Notes: generated by a model not told the origin, from the sequence alone. Shown: positions 1 through 8,077, numbered from the stretch's first letter. The stretch: 41,070 bases of DNA from Deltaproteobacteria bacterium (GCA_024277655.1 JAJRUT010000071.1:1-41070); one strand, 5' to 3'. Numbers and translations are program-made.

Positions 1-1
1 A

Positions 2-397
2 GCAGCTAGGCCGACTCCATGCCAGGTCTTTATTGCCGATATGAAGGTGTCACTTACCATCGCTGGGGGACATATTTTTTACTATCCGGATATTCTGCTG
101 AGCTGTGACACTGACGCCAACGACCCTTATTTTAGAACACGACCCTGCCTTGTGGTGGAGGTGCTTTCCGACAGCACCGAACGGATTGATCGCCGGAAGA
201 AATTTCTGGCCTACAAGACGTTAGATTCACTGCATGAGTATATTCTGGTGTCCCAGGCCGAACAGGTGGTGACCGTCTTTAGACGCATTAATAATGACTG
301 GCAACCTGAGGTTTTCAGAGACAATGACTCCTTTGGCCTTAATTGTCTTGATTGCACGGTGACACTCCCGGAAATTTATGAAGACATTCAATTGTAG
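2..397 (+). CDS. Uma2-family (DUF820) PD-(D/E)XK endonuclease-like protein, 5' truncated
   Basis: The reading frame is open to the left edge of the window, so the N-terminus is missing; the ATG at 41 is internal to the domain, because conserved residues (CQVFIADMKV) precede it. The visible part matches the Uma2 core: a YYPDI strand carrying the first acidic residue, the LVVEVLS strand carrying the acidic residue of the (D/E)XK motif, then DRRKKFLAYK, a LHEYILV strand and a C-terminal VTLPEIYE tail. Uma2 proteins are restriction-fold nucleases of mostly unknown biological role, often found in several copies per genome. The family is clear; the function of this copy is not. Confidence 0.85.
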   Translation, partial: AARPTPCQVFIADMKVSLTIAGGHIFYYPDILLSCDTDANDPYFRTRPCLVVEVLSDSTERIDRRKKFLAYKTLDSLHEYILVSQAEQVVTVFRRINNDWQPEVFRDNDSFGLNCLDCTVTLPEIYEDIQL

Positions 398-462
398 TGC
401 ATAAAATGCACTTTAATCAACAAACCCTAACCAGACGCTAATAATTTCCTAATCTCCTGTCG

Positions 463-485
463 GTAATGATGAGTTAAATCATTAC
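463..485. promoter_or_regulatory. Perfect 8-bp inverted repeat before the leader ORF
   Basis: GTAATGAT (463-470) and ATCATTAC (478-485) are perfect complements around a 7-nt loop. The hairpin ends just before the AAGGGG ribosome binding site of the 28-codon ORF at 497. It could be an operator or a 5'-UTR hairpin. It has no U-tract, so a terminator for the upstream gene is less likely. Confidence 0.4.
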
Positions 486-496
486 AAGGGGATAAT

Positions 497-583
497 ATGT
501 GGCGTCTTTTGTGTTTTACACGCTTTAACTTTTCTATTTCATCCATCATCGCGCCTTACGACTCCTGTGGAGGTGCGACTTGA
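497..583 (+). CDS. 28-aa leader ORF translationally coupled to the next gene
   Basis: An ATG at 497 is preceded by AAGGGG (486-491) at good spacing and opens a 28-codon frame ending in TGA at 581-583. The peptide begins MWRLLCFTRFNFSISS and ends SCGGAT. It is not recognisable and has no run of one amino acid of the kind used in classical attenuators. The stop overlaps the ATG of the following gene as TGATG, an arrangement typical of translational coupling. A second ribosome binding site, GGAGG at 569-573, lies inside the leader's last codons. Whether the peptide matters or only its translation is unknown. Confidence 0.5.
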   Translation: MWRLLCFTRFNFSISSIIAPYDSCGGAT

Positions 584-2970
584 TGCCCCTTGTTTTTGCC
601 TCCCATTATTCCAAGCAATCCCGGGATACACCACCGACCTTGGCTGAATGCCTGCGGTTGCTGGATGTCGATCCCAAATCCCCTGAAAGTTTCCCCTTTG
701 TTGGTACCGATGTTAGCGCCGGTTGCGAGAATGAACTACAGGTCGCGGTGGTGGGCAAGGCTACGGATGTTGATCTGCCGGACACCATCATTTCCTCAAG
801 ATATTATGCCAATATCAAAAGAAGAATACGAAGTGGCGATACGGCCACCGCCGCCCTGGACAACCTCCAGTCTTACCTCTCTGACAATACCGCTGGTGTA
901 TGGGAGAATAGCTGGGTTCGTTTCCCCTGTCATCGGTTGAATAAGTATGCCAGCGCCGTTATAAACCATGATCTCCGAGCCGACAAAAACAATCCGGGCG
1001 GCCCGGCGCGGGGCGATATTGATCGTTTTACCCTTAATGTCCAAGGCAATAAGTGGTTCAGGCTACCCATAAGCTATCTGTTAAAACTTTCCCTTGCCGA
1101 TGTTGTCGGCACCGGTGGCGGTGAACTTGTTCGGGCCACAGCCACAAGGATCATGCCTCACTTTATCAGTGACAACACCTCACCTGAGACCACATCTTTT
1201 CATGTGTTAAGTAATCCAGAAACCGGAGGAGTTGGCAACAGGGTGGCGCGGGAGGCGGCAAAACGCTTTCTACTGAGTACACTTTTACTCACCTACGCCA
1301 ATAAAAAATTTGGCTTGCAAGAGCATGGTCAGAAGGCCATGCTCTTTTTTTCGCCCCACCCACCAATCCGCCAAAGACAACTTAATGAGTGCATATCTGA
1401 TGCATTTTACCGGGAGCTATTTATGAGCCCCTGCCTCTCCGGCTGGAACCGGGGGGAGAAGAAGCAGGACTATATGGCCCTCTGCCATCAGGTGCTAAGT
1501 CGCAGTCACTTAAATGGGGTTATGAAGTTACGCGAGGCAGGCATAATTACCAATAATCTGGTTATCCTGCCCCAAACATCGAATGTTGGCCTGGCCAATA
1601 ATGGCACACATATCAGTCTTGGCAGTAAAAAACTGACCAATTTATTACGTTCTTCAGCCACTGGTTTCGGCGCCGAGCATGAAAAATATCTTGGCGACCT
1701 CCACGCCAAAATCATGGAGCATTTTCTCCCTCTGTTCGTTGGAACCTACAGCGCCGACCCTTACCGCTTTGATTACGAGGATTTTCACCCGGAAAAACTC
1801 CTCGGCTTTCTGCCCCACCAACTTGACTACACCCATCTACGTATGCTCTGGCGCAGATGGCGCAAAAAAGCCAAGAATAGGGTCTTTGGTCACTCCCTTA
1901 CCCCCTTTGGCCCCCCGTCTCTTGACCGCTTTATTCGGCGGATGTTTGGCCTAAGGGGTGATTTTATCGCTGATTTCAGACTTCTTGACTATCCCGTATC
2001 CCTCCTGTCAACCAGGGGCAACAACAGTCAGGACGGCACCCTGGGCAATGATGATCGTCTAAAAAAAGACCTCCACTCCTTAGGACTTTTCGACAAACGT
2101 ATGTCCCTCTATCAGCTCATTCGCTTGCGCCAGTATAACACCATGGGTTTCTCGGGCTTTGAATCCCGTTACTATTCACAGTTCCATAATTTTACCGATA
2201 TGAAAGAGGCCGCTAACCTGCAGATGCTCATCGGTGGCCTGGCCTACAAGTACATCATAACAAAACAACTAACCCACGCAGACATCCCAGCCACCCCATT
2301 TATTGAGAGTGAACGGCGACAGATCATGTTTGGCCTTGCCGTGTCTATCCCAACCTTCTTTATCGCCAAAAAGAGTCGTAACCGTTTTTGGGATCGCATC
2401 TTACCCAAGGTTAAGGGAGTACGCACCAGTCGGCGCTACCCTGATTATTTACGGGTTGGCAACAGGGAGTATCTCAGGGCCATGGTTGCTCTAATTCGTC
2501 AGGATGGTGCGGATCTCATTGATATAATGGGAATGGAGGCAACGGTTAATGATCTTGAAAATCGTCTAAATTTCCCTCAGGAACAGTCGGCAAATGGCAA
2601 GCTTAGCCGCGGAATTCTCAAAACCATGGGAGAAAAAATAACGCCCTTCCATTTAAGTGGTGAAGAATTTAATTCGGCCTCAGAAACCTTTTACCGGCAA
2701 GGATTGCGCCACCAACATATAGAAGATGGCTTCGCATACCTGGCCCAGGATATTCGTGACATGGCCAGTGGTCGTTTGCCCCTGCCAGTCGAACAACGAG
2801 CTGAAATAACAAAGTTTTGTGGCGGTTTATCCATAGAAGAGGCACTCACGGCAGGATTACACAAGACCCAAAGCGACAAAATGGGTCAGCATGATGCCAT
2901 AAATATAATCCGCTTAATACTCCTTGCTGAGAGTTTTACTGGAAAGGGGCATGGAGGAAATTACCAGTGA
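583..2970 (+). CDS. Large uncharacterised protein (795 aa) paired with a PSD-like enzyme
   Basis: I do not recognise this family. The start is taken as ATG 583, which overlaps the leader stop (TGATG) and has GGAGG at 569-573; a TTG at 580 is an alternative. The protein is long, has no signal peptide or convincing membrane segment, and is rich in Arg, His and aromatic residues. There is a basic patch LRMLWRRWRKKAKN near residue 420 and a conserved-looking RIMPHFISDN stretch near residue 200. No P-loop, Rossmann or nuclease signature was found. It ends in a 4-bp GTGA overlap with the phosphatidylserine-decarboxylase-like gene, so the two are surely co-translated and probably act together. A role in lipid head-group metabolism is only an inference from that neighbour. 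Confidence 0.85.
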   Translation: MPLVFASHYSKQSRDTPPTLAECLRLLDVDPKSPESFPFVGTDVSAGCENELQVAVVGKATDVDLPDTIISSRYYANIKRRIRSGDTATAALDNLQSYLSDNTAGVWENSWVRFPCHRLNKYASAVINHDLRADKNNPGGPARGDIDRFTLNVQGNKWFRLPISYLLKLSLADVVGTGGGELVRATATRIMPHFISDNTSPETTSFHVLSNPETGGVGNRVAREAAKRFLLSTLLLTYANKKFGLQEHGQKAMLFFSPHPPIRQRQLNECISDAFYRELFMSPCLSGWNRGEKKQDYMALCHQVLSRSHLNGVMKLREAGIITNNLVILPQTSNVGLANNGTHISLGSKKLTNLLRSSATGFGAEHEKYLGDLHAKIMEHFLPLFVGTYSADPYRFDYEDFHPEKLLGFLPHQLDYTHLRMLWRRWRKKAKNRVFGHSLTPFGPPSLDRFIRRMFGLRGDFIADFRLLDYPVSLLSTRGNNSQDGTLGNDDRLKKDLHSLGLFDKRMSLYQLIRLRQYNTMGFSGFESRYYSQFHNFTDMKEAANLQMLIGGLAYKYIITKQLTHADIPATPFIESERRQIMFGLAVSIPTFFIAKKSRNRFWDRILPKVKGVRTSRRYPDYLRVGNREYLRAMVALIRQDGADLIDIMGMEATVNDLENRLNFPQEQSANGKLSRGILKTMGEKITPFHLSGEEFNSASETFYRQGLRHQHIEDGFAYLAQDIRDMASGRLPLPVEQRAEITKFCGGLSIEEALTAGLHKTQSDKMGQHDAINIIRLILLAESFTGKGHGGNYQ

Positions 2971-3968
2971 TTCACCAATTTATCGAGCGTAACAGTAATA
3001 CGGTTATGACTGAGGAATTATTTGCCGATCGAATTGTCAATTTTTTGTACTCAACTGCCAGGGAACACGCCCCAAAACTCCTTGAAATGCTCACCAGTGC
3101 CAGGATGTCAAGTTTACTTGGTTTTTGTAATTTTGACTTGTCCCTGTCCGCAGCCCTTATGGGCAACAAACAATTTTTGGCCAGGTGCGGGGTGGATCTT
3201 GGCGAATGCATCGAATCTCCCGACTGGTTTACCTCCCCACGAAAAGTTTTTGAACGCAAAATCAGATATTGGCATTGTCGCCCCATGGTTAACGATCTGG
3301 ATACAATTGTTTCCCCCGCCGACAGCCGTATACTTTTTGGTTCATTATCAGCCCAATCTGAGCTTTTTTTAAAGGATAAATTCTTTAATTACAAGGAGTT
3401 ACTGGGAGATCGTCAAGAAGGTAAATGGCTAAAATCCTTTACCAAGGGTGATTATGCCATTTTTCGCCTTACGCCGGATAAGTATCACTACAATCACCTT
3501 CCAGTATCGGGAATCATTGTCGATTTTTATGAAATATCAGGCTGTTACCACTCATGTAACCCTGGAGCCGTGGTGGAGGTGGTGACACCCTACTCAAAAA
3601 ACAAACGGCTGGTCACCCTGATCCAAACCGATGTCCCTGGCGGTTCACAGGTTGGCCTTGTTGCCATGGTCGAGGTGGTGGCCCTTATGATTGGCGAGGT
3701 GGTGCAATGCTACTCTGACAAGCGCTATGATGTCCCCTTAAAAATAAACCCTGGAATGTTTGTGCGTAAAGGGCAGCCCAAGAGTTTGTACCGTCCTGGC
3801 AGTAGCACCGATGTCCTGTTATTTCAACAAAACAGGGTGCGTATGGCCGACGACCTTCTCTGTCACATGTCACGCTCAGATATAAAAAGTCGCTTTAGTG
3901 CCGGATTTGGCAAGACCCTAGTTGAAACAGATGTGCAGGTTCGCTCCCCCATTGCCTACCGAGTCTAA
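2967..3968 (+). CDS. Divergent phosphatidylserine decarboxylase-like protein
   Basis: PSD-family proenzymes cleave themselves at a Gly-Ser-Thr site to make a pyruvoyl cofactor and decarboxylate phosphatidylserine. The motifs are present here in order: VSPADS with the general-base Asp at about residue 119 (normally PADG), YHYNHLP at 173-179 with both histidines spaced as in E. coli PSD, and PGSSTDVLLF at about 277-286 where LGST is expected. The extra Ser makes the cleavage site GSST. The protein is 333 aa with about 90 extra N-terminal residues. The GTG start at 2967 has GGAGG 9 nt upstream and overlaps the preceding stop; an internal ATG at 3006 is less likely. It could be a true PSD on a variant phospholipid, or a relative with another acyl-amino-acid substrate. 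Confidence 0.82.
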   Translation: MIHQFIERNSNTVMTEELFADRIVNFLYSTAREHAPKLLEMLTSARMSSLLGFCNFDLSLSAALMGNKQFLARCGVDLGECIESPDWFTSPRKVFERKIRYWHCRPMVNDLDTIVSPADSRILFGSLSAQSELFLKDKFFNYKELLGDRQEGKWLKSFTKGDYAIFRLTPDKYHYNHLPVSGIIVDFYEISGCYHSCNPGAVVEVVTPYSKNKRLVTLIQTDVPGGSQVGLVAMVEVVALMIGEVVQCYSDKRYDVPLKINPGMFVRKGQPKSLYRPGSSTDVLLFQQNRVRMADDLLCHMSRSDIKSRFSAGFGKTLVETDVQVRSPIAYRV

Positions 3969-4142
3969 AAGAATGACTTACCTGGGAGTCTGTCGGACTT
4001 AGGCATAACAAAAATATCCAGTAACTATTCACTGTAATGAGGAAAGGAATGTAGAGAAGATAAAAAAGCTAAAAGGCGGGGGCCTCTTAGCGCAAGTAAA
4101 CTAAAAAAACGGAATTATTTAGCCAAACATGACAACTTTTCT

Positions 4143-4203
4143 TTTAGCCACGGAAAAACACGGACAAAATATTCTGTGTTTTTCCGTGGATTCCGCGGCT
4201 AAA
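4143..4203. repeat. Long inverted repeat with a CACGGAAAAACAC core
   Basis: The left arm (4143-4163) is TTTAGCC followed by ACGGAAAAACACGG. The right arm (4174-4203), read on the other strand, is TTTAGCC, an 8-9 nt insertion, then CACGGAAAAACACAG. The two arms match almost base for base around the 10-nt loop. From memory, elements with this CCACGGAAAAACACGGA core recur in intergenic DNA of many Desulfobacterota. It may be a mobile palindromic repeat rather than a dedicated terminator. Confidence 0.6.
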
Positions 4204-4313
4204 CCTTAGCAATATCAATTTCCATGACAATTTCGGCAGATAGATCCCAAAAAAATGGACCTAAAACGTTAAATTTATAGGAATCTGCCAATTGCGCTAA
4301 AAACGCAAAACCA

Positions 4314-4334
4314 TAATTCATAATTCATAATTCA
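4314..4334. repeat. Heptad tandem repeat, 3 x TAATTCA
   Basis: Three exact tandem copies of TAATTCA occur at 4314-4320, 4321-4327 and 4328-4334, followed by degenerate TTTTCATTCATTT. The same 7-nt period and TTCA core recur near 15194 and 37362. Confidence 0.7.
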
Positions 4335-4402
4335 TATTTTCATTCATTTAAATTAAGACGGTGAATAGTTACAACATCTACACAACTCAAGAGGATATCA
4401 TC

Positions 4403-5458
4403 ATGTCAAATGGCTTGATCTGCTTACTACTGGTACTGATTTCATCTCCACTTTTACTAAAGGCCTATCAGATTTTACCAAGGGAACGATTTCAGATCAT
4501 AGGGGCAATCCCCCGGGGCGATAAATCGTCCCACTCTGGGGGATGGGCTGGAACTAATCTTACCTATTATGGTTTTATTCTGGCCTCGGCAACAGTAATC
4601 GCAGTGGCTTTATTTTTTGTTTTGCTCGCGGCAATTGGCATTGATATGAATATTAGTCTCGGGATTATAGCCTTTGTGGTTACCCTCTCCCTGATTGGCG
4701 CAAAACTCATTGCCAGACTTGTGGAAAAGAAAAAAAACACCCTCACCGTGGCCGGGGGAGCCACCGTTGGCCTCTACGCCATGGCCTTTATCCTGATTAC
4801 CTACAACAAGCTCTATGCCGACGCGCAACTCACCATCCCCCTGTTTCCAGTCATGGCCGCCCTTACCGTTTCCTTTATTATAGGTGAAGGATTAGGCCGC
4901 CTTGCCTGTATTAGTTTTGGCTGTTGTTATGGTAAACCGATTACCGAGCTTAGTCCTTTAGGACAACGACTATTTAGTCGTTTCGGGGTTGAATTTCATG
5001 GGAAAACCAAGAAAATAATTTATGCCTCCGGTCTATCAGGGATCAAGGTCCTGCCGATTCAGGCCATCACCTCCTTTGTCTATGTCCAGTGTGGTATTTG
5101 GGGAATTTATCTATTTTTGGAAGGACAATTTGCAGTGGCCTTTGCCCTTTGTGCCATTTTCGGGCTGGCCTGGCGTATCTTTTCGGAACAGTTTCGCGCC
5201 GATTATCGGGGGGAAGGCCAGATGTCCGCCTACCAGATTATGGGCCTTGTTAACATCTTATTTTGTTTGGCCTTGCTCTGGTTTTTTCCGCAAAGTAGTT
5301 TTGTAACGGGAAATATACTCCTCGGCCTAAAGGCATTATGGAGTCCCATTGTTATTTTATTCTTACAAATCCTGTGGCTAGTATTCTTTCTATATACTGG
5401 CATTAGCCGGGTTCTTGGCGCAACCCTGACCTTTAATGTTCGCCAAAACCAGATCTAA
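4403..5458 (+). CDS. Divergent prolipoprotein diacylglyceryl transferase (Lgt)-like membrane protein
   Basis: A polytopic inner-membrane protein of 351 aa. The start ATG 4403 has AAGAGGA at 4389-4395; a GTG at 4361 would add 14 poorly conserved residues. Lgt transfers diacylglycerol from phosphatidylglycerol to the lipobox cysteine. Lgt-like signatures are GRLACISFGCCYG (about 165-177, with the Lgt signature Arg), VLPIQAITSF, and SEQFRADYRG followed by SAYQIMGL near residues 261-280. The loop that carries HGG in E. coli Lgt appears here as AGG (about 117-119), and the protein is some 60 residues longer than usual. It may be a paralogue with another diacylglyceryl-type acceptor. A PSD-like gene lies 434 bp upstream, so a shared lipid theme is possible but unproven. 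Confidence 0.75.
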   Translation: MSNGLICLLLVLISSPLLLKAYQILPRERFQIIGAIPRGDKSSHSGGWAGTNLTYYGFILASATVIAVALFFVLLAAIGIDMNISLGIIAFVVTLSLIGAKLIARLVEKKKNTLTVAGGATVGLYAMAFILITYNKLYADAQLTIPLFPVMAALTVSFIIGEGLGRLACISFGCCYGKPITELSPLGQRLFSRFGVEFHGKTKKIIYASGLSGIKVLPIQAITSFVYVQCGIWGIYLFLEGQFAVAFALCAIFGLAWRIFSEQFRADYRGEGQMSAYQIMGLVNILFCLALLWFFPQSSFVTGNILLGLKALWSPIVILFLQILWLVFFLYTGISRVLGATLTFNVRQNQI

Positions 5459-5478
5459 ACACAGCACATTAGTCTTGC

Positions 5479-5516
5479 AGTTTGCTAGGGTAACTTATTG
5501 ATATCATAGCAAAACT
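5479..5516 (+). terminator. Possible terminator after the Lgt-like gene
   Basis: AGTTTGCTA (5479-5487) pairs with TAGCAAAACT (5507-5516) with one bulged base and a 19-nt loop. It lies 20 bases after the stop codon. The stem is A/T-rich and lacks a clean U-tract, so this is weak. Confidence 0.3.
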
Positions 5517-5538
5517 CTAACAATTCTCCAATACTACA

Positions 5539-5576
5539 AAAGTAGTTTCCTCCCCTAAGAGAGTTTGATCTACTTT
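5539..5576. promoter_or_regulatory. Inverted repeat just upstream of the PstS-OmpA gene
   Basis: AAAGTAG (5539-5545) and CTACTTT (5570-5576) are perfect complements. CTCCC inside the loop (from about 5549) could also pair with the GGGAG ribosome binding site at 5579-5583. This might be an operator or a structure that masks the start, but both pairings are short. Confidence 0.3.
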
Positions 5577-5589
5577 AAGGGAGATAAAA

Positions 5590-6966
5590 ATGAAAAAGCT
5601 ATTTTTGCTACAAAGAGTATTTGAGTTTTTTATTGTCGCAGTACTAATTTCAGGAGTAGCTACATCTGCTCTGGCCGGTCAAAAAAAGCCCCAGGTGATT
5701 TTGCGCCTCCATGGTTCAAACACCATTGGCGCAAAACTGGCTCCAGCCATGGGGATTGCCTTTCTAAAGGAAGTTATGCTGGCCGATCACGTCCAGGTGA
5801 TTCCCCTGGCAACCAACGAACTTCGCCTCCTCACCCAGATGCCAGGTGGCCCTATTGCTATCGATATCGCCGCCCATGGTTCTTCAACGAGTTTTAAGGA
5901 TCTTGCTGCGGGCAAATGTGATATCGGCATGGCATCTAGGCCAATAAAGAAAAAGGAGAAATCGGCCCTGTCCTTCATGGGCAATATGGACACCTTTTTC
6001 AGTGAACACACCCTTGGCCTTGACGGGCTGGCGGTTATTGTCCACCCGGACAATCCCCTGAGCAGTTTACCAATGGCGAAACTGCGGGATATTTTTTCCG
6101 GCAGGATTACCGACTGGTCAGAACTCAGCTCCCAGCTGCATGGCCCCATACAGGTGTATGCGAGGGACGATAAGTCGGGAACCTATGACACCTTTAAATC
6201 TCTGGTTTTAGGCAAGAAAGCGCCCCTGATTGGTTCTGCCAAACGCTATGAATCAAACACCAAGCTTTCGGATGCCGTTGCCGACTCAATGTATGGAATC
6301 GGCTTCACCGGACTTCCCTATATCCTGCGCGCCAAGCCCCTGGCAATTGCCGACAAGGGTGCAGCCCCAATCATGCCAAGTAACAATACTGTGGCCACAG
6401 AGGATTATCCCCTCTCCAGAAGACTCTATTTCTACACCCCACCCTATCCAGAAAACAAGTATAGCCGCGTGTTTATCGACTTTGCCCTGTCCACTCGGGG
6501 TCAGAATATCGTCGAAGAAATTGGTTTTATTGGCCAAAACATCCGAACATTTGCTGAGCAAAAAAAGATTCAAGGTAAAGTACAACAAAAGAAGGTTGTC
6601 CACAAATTGCGTAAGGCCACAGAAAGAAGCCACCGGGTTTCTTTAAATTTCCGCTTTCAGCAGGGAAGTACAAAACTTGATGACCGCTCCGAACGTGACC
6701 TCCTGCGTTTGGCCCGATTTTTAAAGGATCGCGAAAGCAAGAAGGGAGTCATCCTGATCGGTTTCACAGATAGTGCCGGTCAATATACCACAAATTACAA
6801 TCTGGCCAGAAAAAGGGCAGGTATTGTTTATCGTCGCCTGCAACAACTTGGCGCAAATGGATCCTATCATATCCTCAGCGGAGGTGAAGAGTTACCGGTG
6901 GCAACGAACGACACCCAAAATGGTCGCCAGAAAAATCGCCGGGTTGAGGTATGGCTTCTCTCCTGA
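5590..6966 (+). CDS. PstS-like periplasmic binding protein fused to an OmpA peptidoglycan-binding domain
   Basis: The ATG has AAGGGAG at 5577-5583. Residues 1-29 form a signal peptide ending ATSALA. Residues about 37-310 resemble the PstS/PBP-like-2 fold: a LHGSNTIGAKLAPAM entry strand, then CDIGMASRPIKKKE, LAVIVHPDNPL, LRDIFSGRITDWSEL and YARDDKSGTYDTFKSL, which are the family's ligand-loop motifs. Residues about 345-458 are an OmpA/MotB domain (FRFQQGSTKLDDRSERDLLRL, IGFTDSAG, NRRVEVWL). The fusion would tether a phosphate- or oxyanion-binding module to peptidoglycan rather than deliver it to an ABC permease; no pst genes are nearby. Known examples are annotated as phosphate ABC substrate-binding/OmpA proteins. 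The ligand is unknown. Confidence 0.9.
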   Translation: MKKLFLLQRVFEFFIVAVLISGVATSALAGQKKPQVILRLHGSNTIGAKLAPAMGIAFLKEVMLADHVQVIPLATNELRLLTQMPGGPIAIDIAAHGSSTSFKDLAAGKCDIGMASRPIKKKEKSALSFMGNMDTFFSEHTLGLDGLAVIVHPDNPLSSLPMAKLRDIFSGRITDWSELSSQLHGPIQVYARDDKSGTYDTFKSLVLGKKAPLIGSAKRYESNTKLSDAVADSMYGIGFTGLPYILRAKPLAIADKGAAPIMPSNNTVATEDYPLSRRLYFYTPPYPENKYSRVFIDFALSTRGQNIVEEIGFIGQNIRTFAEQKKIQGKVQQKKVVHKLRKATERSHRVSLNFRFQQGSTKLDDRSERDLLRLARFLKDRESKKGVILIGFTDSAGQYTTNYNLARKRAGIVYRRLQQLGANGSYHILSGGEELPVATNDTQNGRQKNRRVEVWLLS

Positions 6967-7051
6967 GAGTCTCGGTCTACAGCTCTAAAGCAATACACTA
7001 TTAAGTATGCCCCCTATCTAGCTTGAGGGGCACGCCAGAGTAAATCCCACA

Positions 7052-7059
7052 GGGGGGGG
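7052..7059 (+). promoter_or_regulatory. G8 tract serving as ribosome binding site
   Basis: Eight consecutive G residues lie 7 nt before the ATG at 7067 and are the only candidate ribosome binding site. Homopolymer tracts of this length can slip. Here a change would alter the spacing or strength of the site, not the reading frame. Confidence 0.45.
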
Positions 7060-7066
7060 TAAAATC

Positions 7067-8077
7067 ATGAAATACCAATTCTTTTTAGCAATTATCCTAT
7101 CAAGCTATCTTGGGGCAACCGGGGCCTATGGAGGCCAGTCAACCTGTTTGTCCATGGCAAAATCGCCGGTTAGTGGTACGGCCCTGCTGTTTATGAAGGC
7201 AGAGATGGAGAGCAAAATCGATGTCTGTGCAAATTCACCCATATTCCATTTTAACTATGGCCATCTTCTTGAGCGACTGACAAAGTATCGCCGGGCCATA
7301 ATCCATTATAGAAAAGCAATTGACCTTGATCCACAGGTGGCAAACTACTACATTGGCTTAGCCGATGTTCTGCGATCAGTAGGTGAACAGAAAAAAGCTA
7401 TTATCTACTATAAAAAGGGCCTTGCCCTTGACCGTGATAATATACGCGCCTTGCGCCAGCTCGAAAAATGTCAGATCATGCTGGCCGGAATGCAACCCAT
7501 TACCACCGCAAGTTTTACACCACCTCGGGTACCTAAGCCAGTCGCGGTTATTGCCAAGCCTGCCAAGATGCCACCCACCATCGATGCAACAAGTATGTGT
7601 CGCTATAACACCTTTTTTATTGATCGCTATGAGGTCAGTGTCAACGTCTATAAACAGACAAATAAGACGTATAAGACCCCTGAGGGATTTAAGGGGAATA
7701 TGCCGGTGGTTAATATCAGCTATGATGAAGCCCGCGCCTTTGCCAAGGCTCAGGGGAAACGCCTTTGCTCCGCTGAGGAGTGGTTACAGGTCATGGCGGA
7801 CAAGAAGGTTGATTTAAAGGCTATGAATTTGCATAAGGACTATTACTCAACGCCGTATTCCATCGATTTTGGCCAGGAGCAGCGTGAGGTCAAAAACCTC
7901 ATTGGTAATGTTGCCGAGTGGGTATCTTCAGACGCAAAGCCTGGTTTTATCGGCGGCCACTACGCCTCAGACCTGCTCCTGCAGAATAAGTATTCCGCGC
8001 TATCAACGGTGATTAGCAGTGAGGGATTGCAAGGCAAGCCCTATGTCGGCCTGCGATTATGTAAGGATATAGATTAA
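7067..8077 (+). CDS. Exported TPR protein with an FGE-sulfatase-like (SUMF1) domain
   Basis: Residues 1-22 look like a signal peptide (ILSSYLGATGAYGG). About 60-145 contain two to three TPR units (AIIHYRKAIDLDPQVANYYIGLADV, then AIIYYKKGLALDRDNIRALRQL). From about 178 to the end is a formylglycine-generating-enzyme fold: FFIDRYEVSVNVY, MPVVNISYDEARAFAKAQGKRLCSAEEW, NLIGNVAEWVSS and a terminal YVGLRLC. Most bacterial proteins with this fold are not formylglycine-forming enzymes but binding or structural proteins. The usual paired catalytic cysteines near the C-terminus are not evident, so a non-catalytic role is likelier. It follows the PstS-OmpA gene by 100 bp in the same direction, and both act outside the cytoplasm. 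Confidence 0.85.
   Translation: MKYQFFLAIILSSYLGATGAYGGQSTCLSMAKSPVSGTALLFMKAEMESKIDVCANSPIFHFNYGHLLERLTKYRRAIIHYRKAIDLDPQVANYYIGLADVLRSVGEQKKAIIYYKKGLALDRDNIRALRQLEKCQIMLAGMQPITTASFTPPRVPKPVAVIAKPAKMPPTIDATSMCRYNTFFIDRYEVSVNVYKQTNKTYKTPEGFKGNMPVVNISYDEARAFAKAQGKRLCSAEEWLQVMADKKVDLKAMNLHKDYYSTPYSIDFGQEQREVKNLIGNVAEWVSSDAKPGFIGGHYASDLLLQNKYSALSTVISSEGLQGKPYVGLRLCKDID

Larger units (their letters stand above)
3969..4402. other. Repeat-rich intergenic gap
   Basis: No coding frame is convincing in these 434 bases. The gap holds a long imperfect inverted repeat (4143-4203) and three heptad repeats (4314-4334), which are listed separately. The rest is A/T-rich and should contain the promoter of the Lgt-like gene, but I could not pick a clear -35/-10 pair. 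Confidence 0.5.

Noticed and set aside
7067-8077. Calling the FGE-fold protein a true sulfatase-activating enzyme
   Set aside because: The paired catalytic cysteines near the C-terminus are not evident, and no sulfatase gene is nearby.
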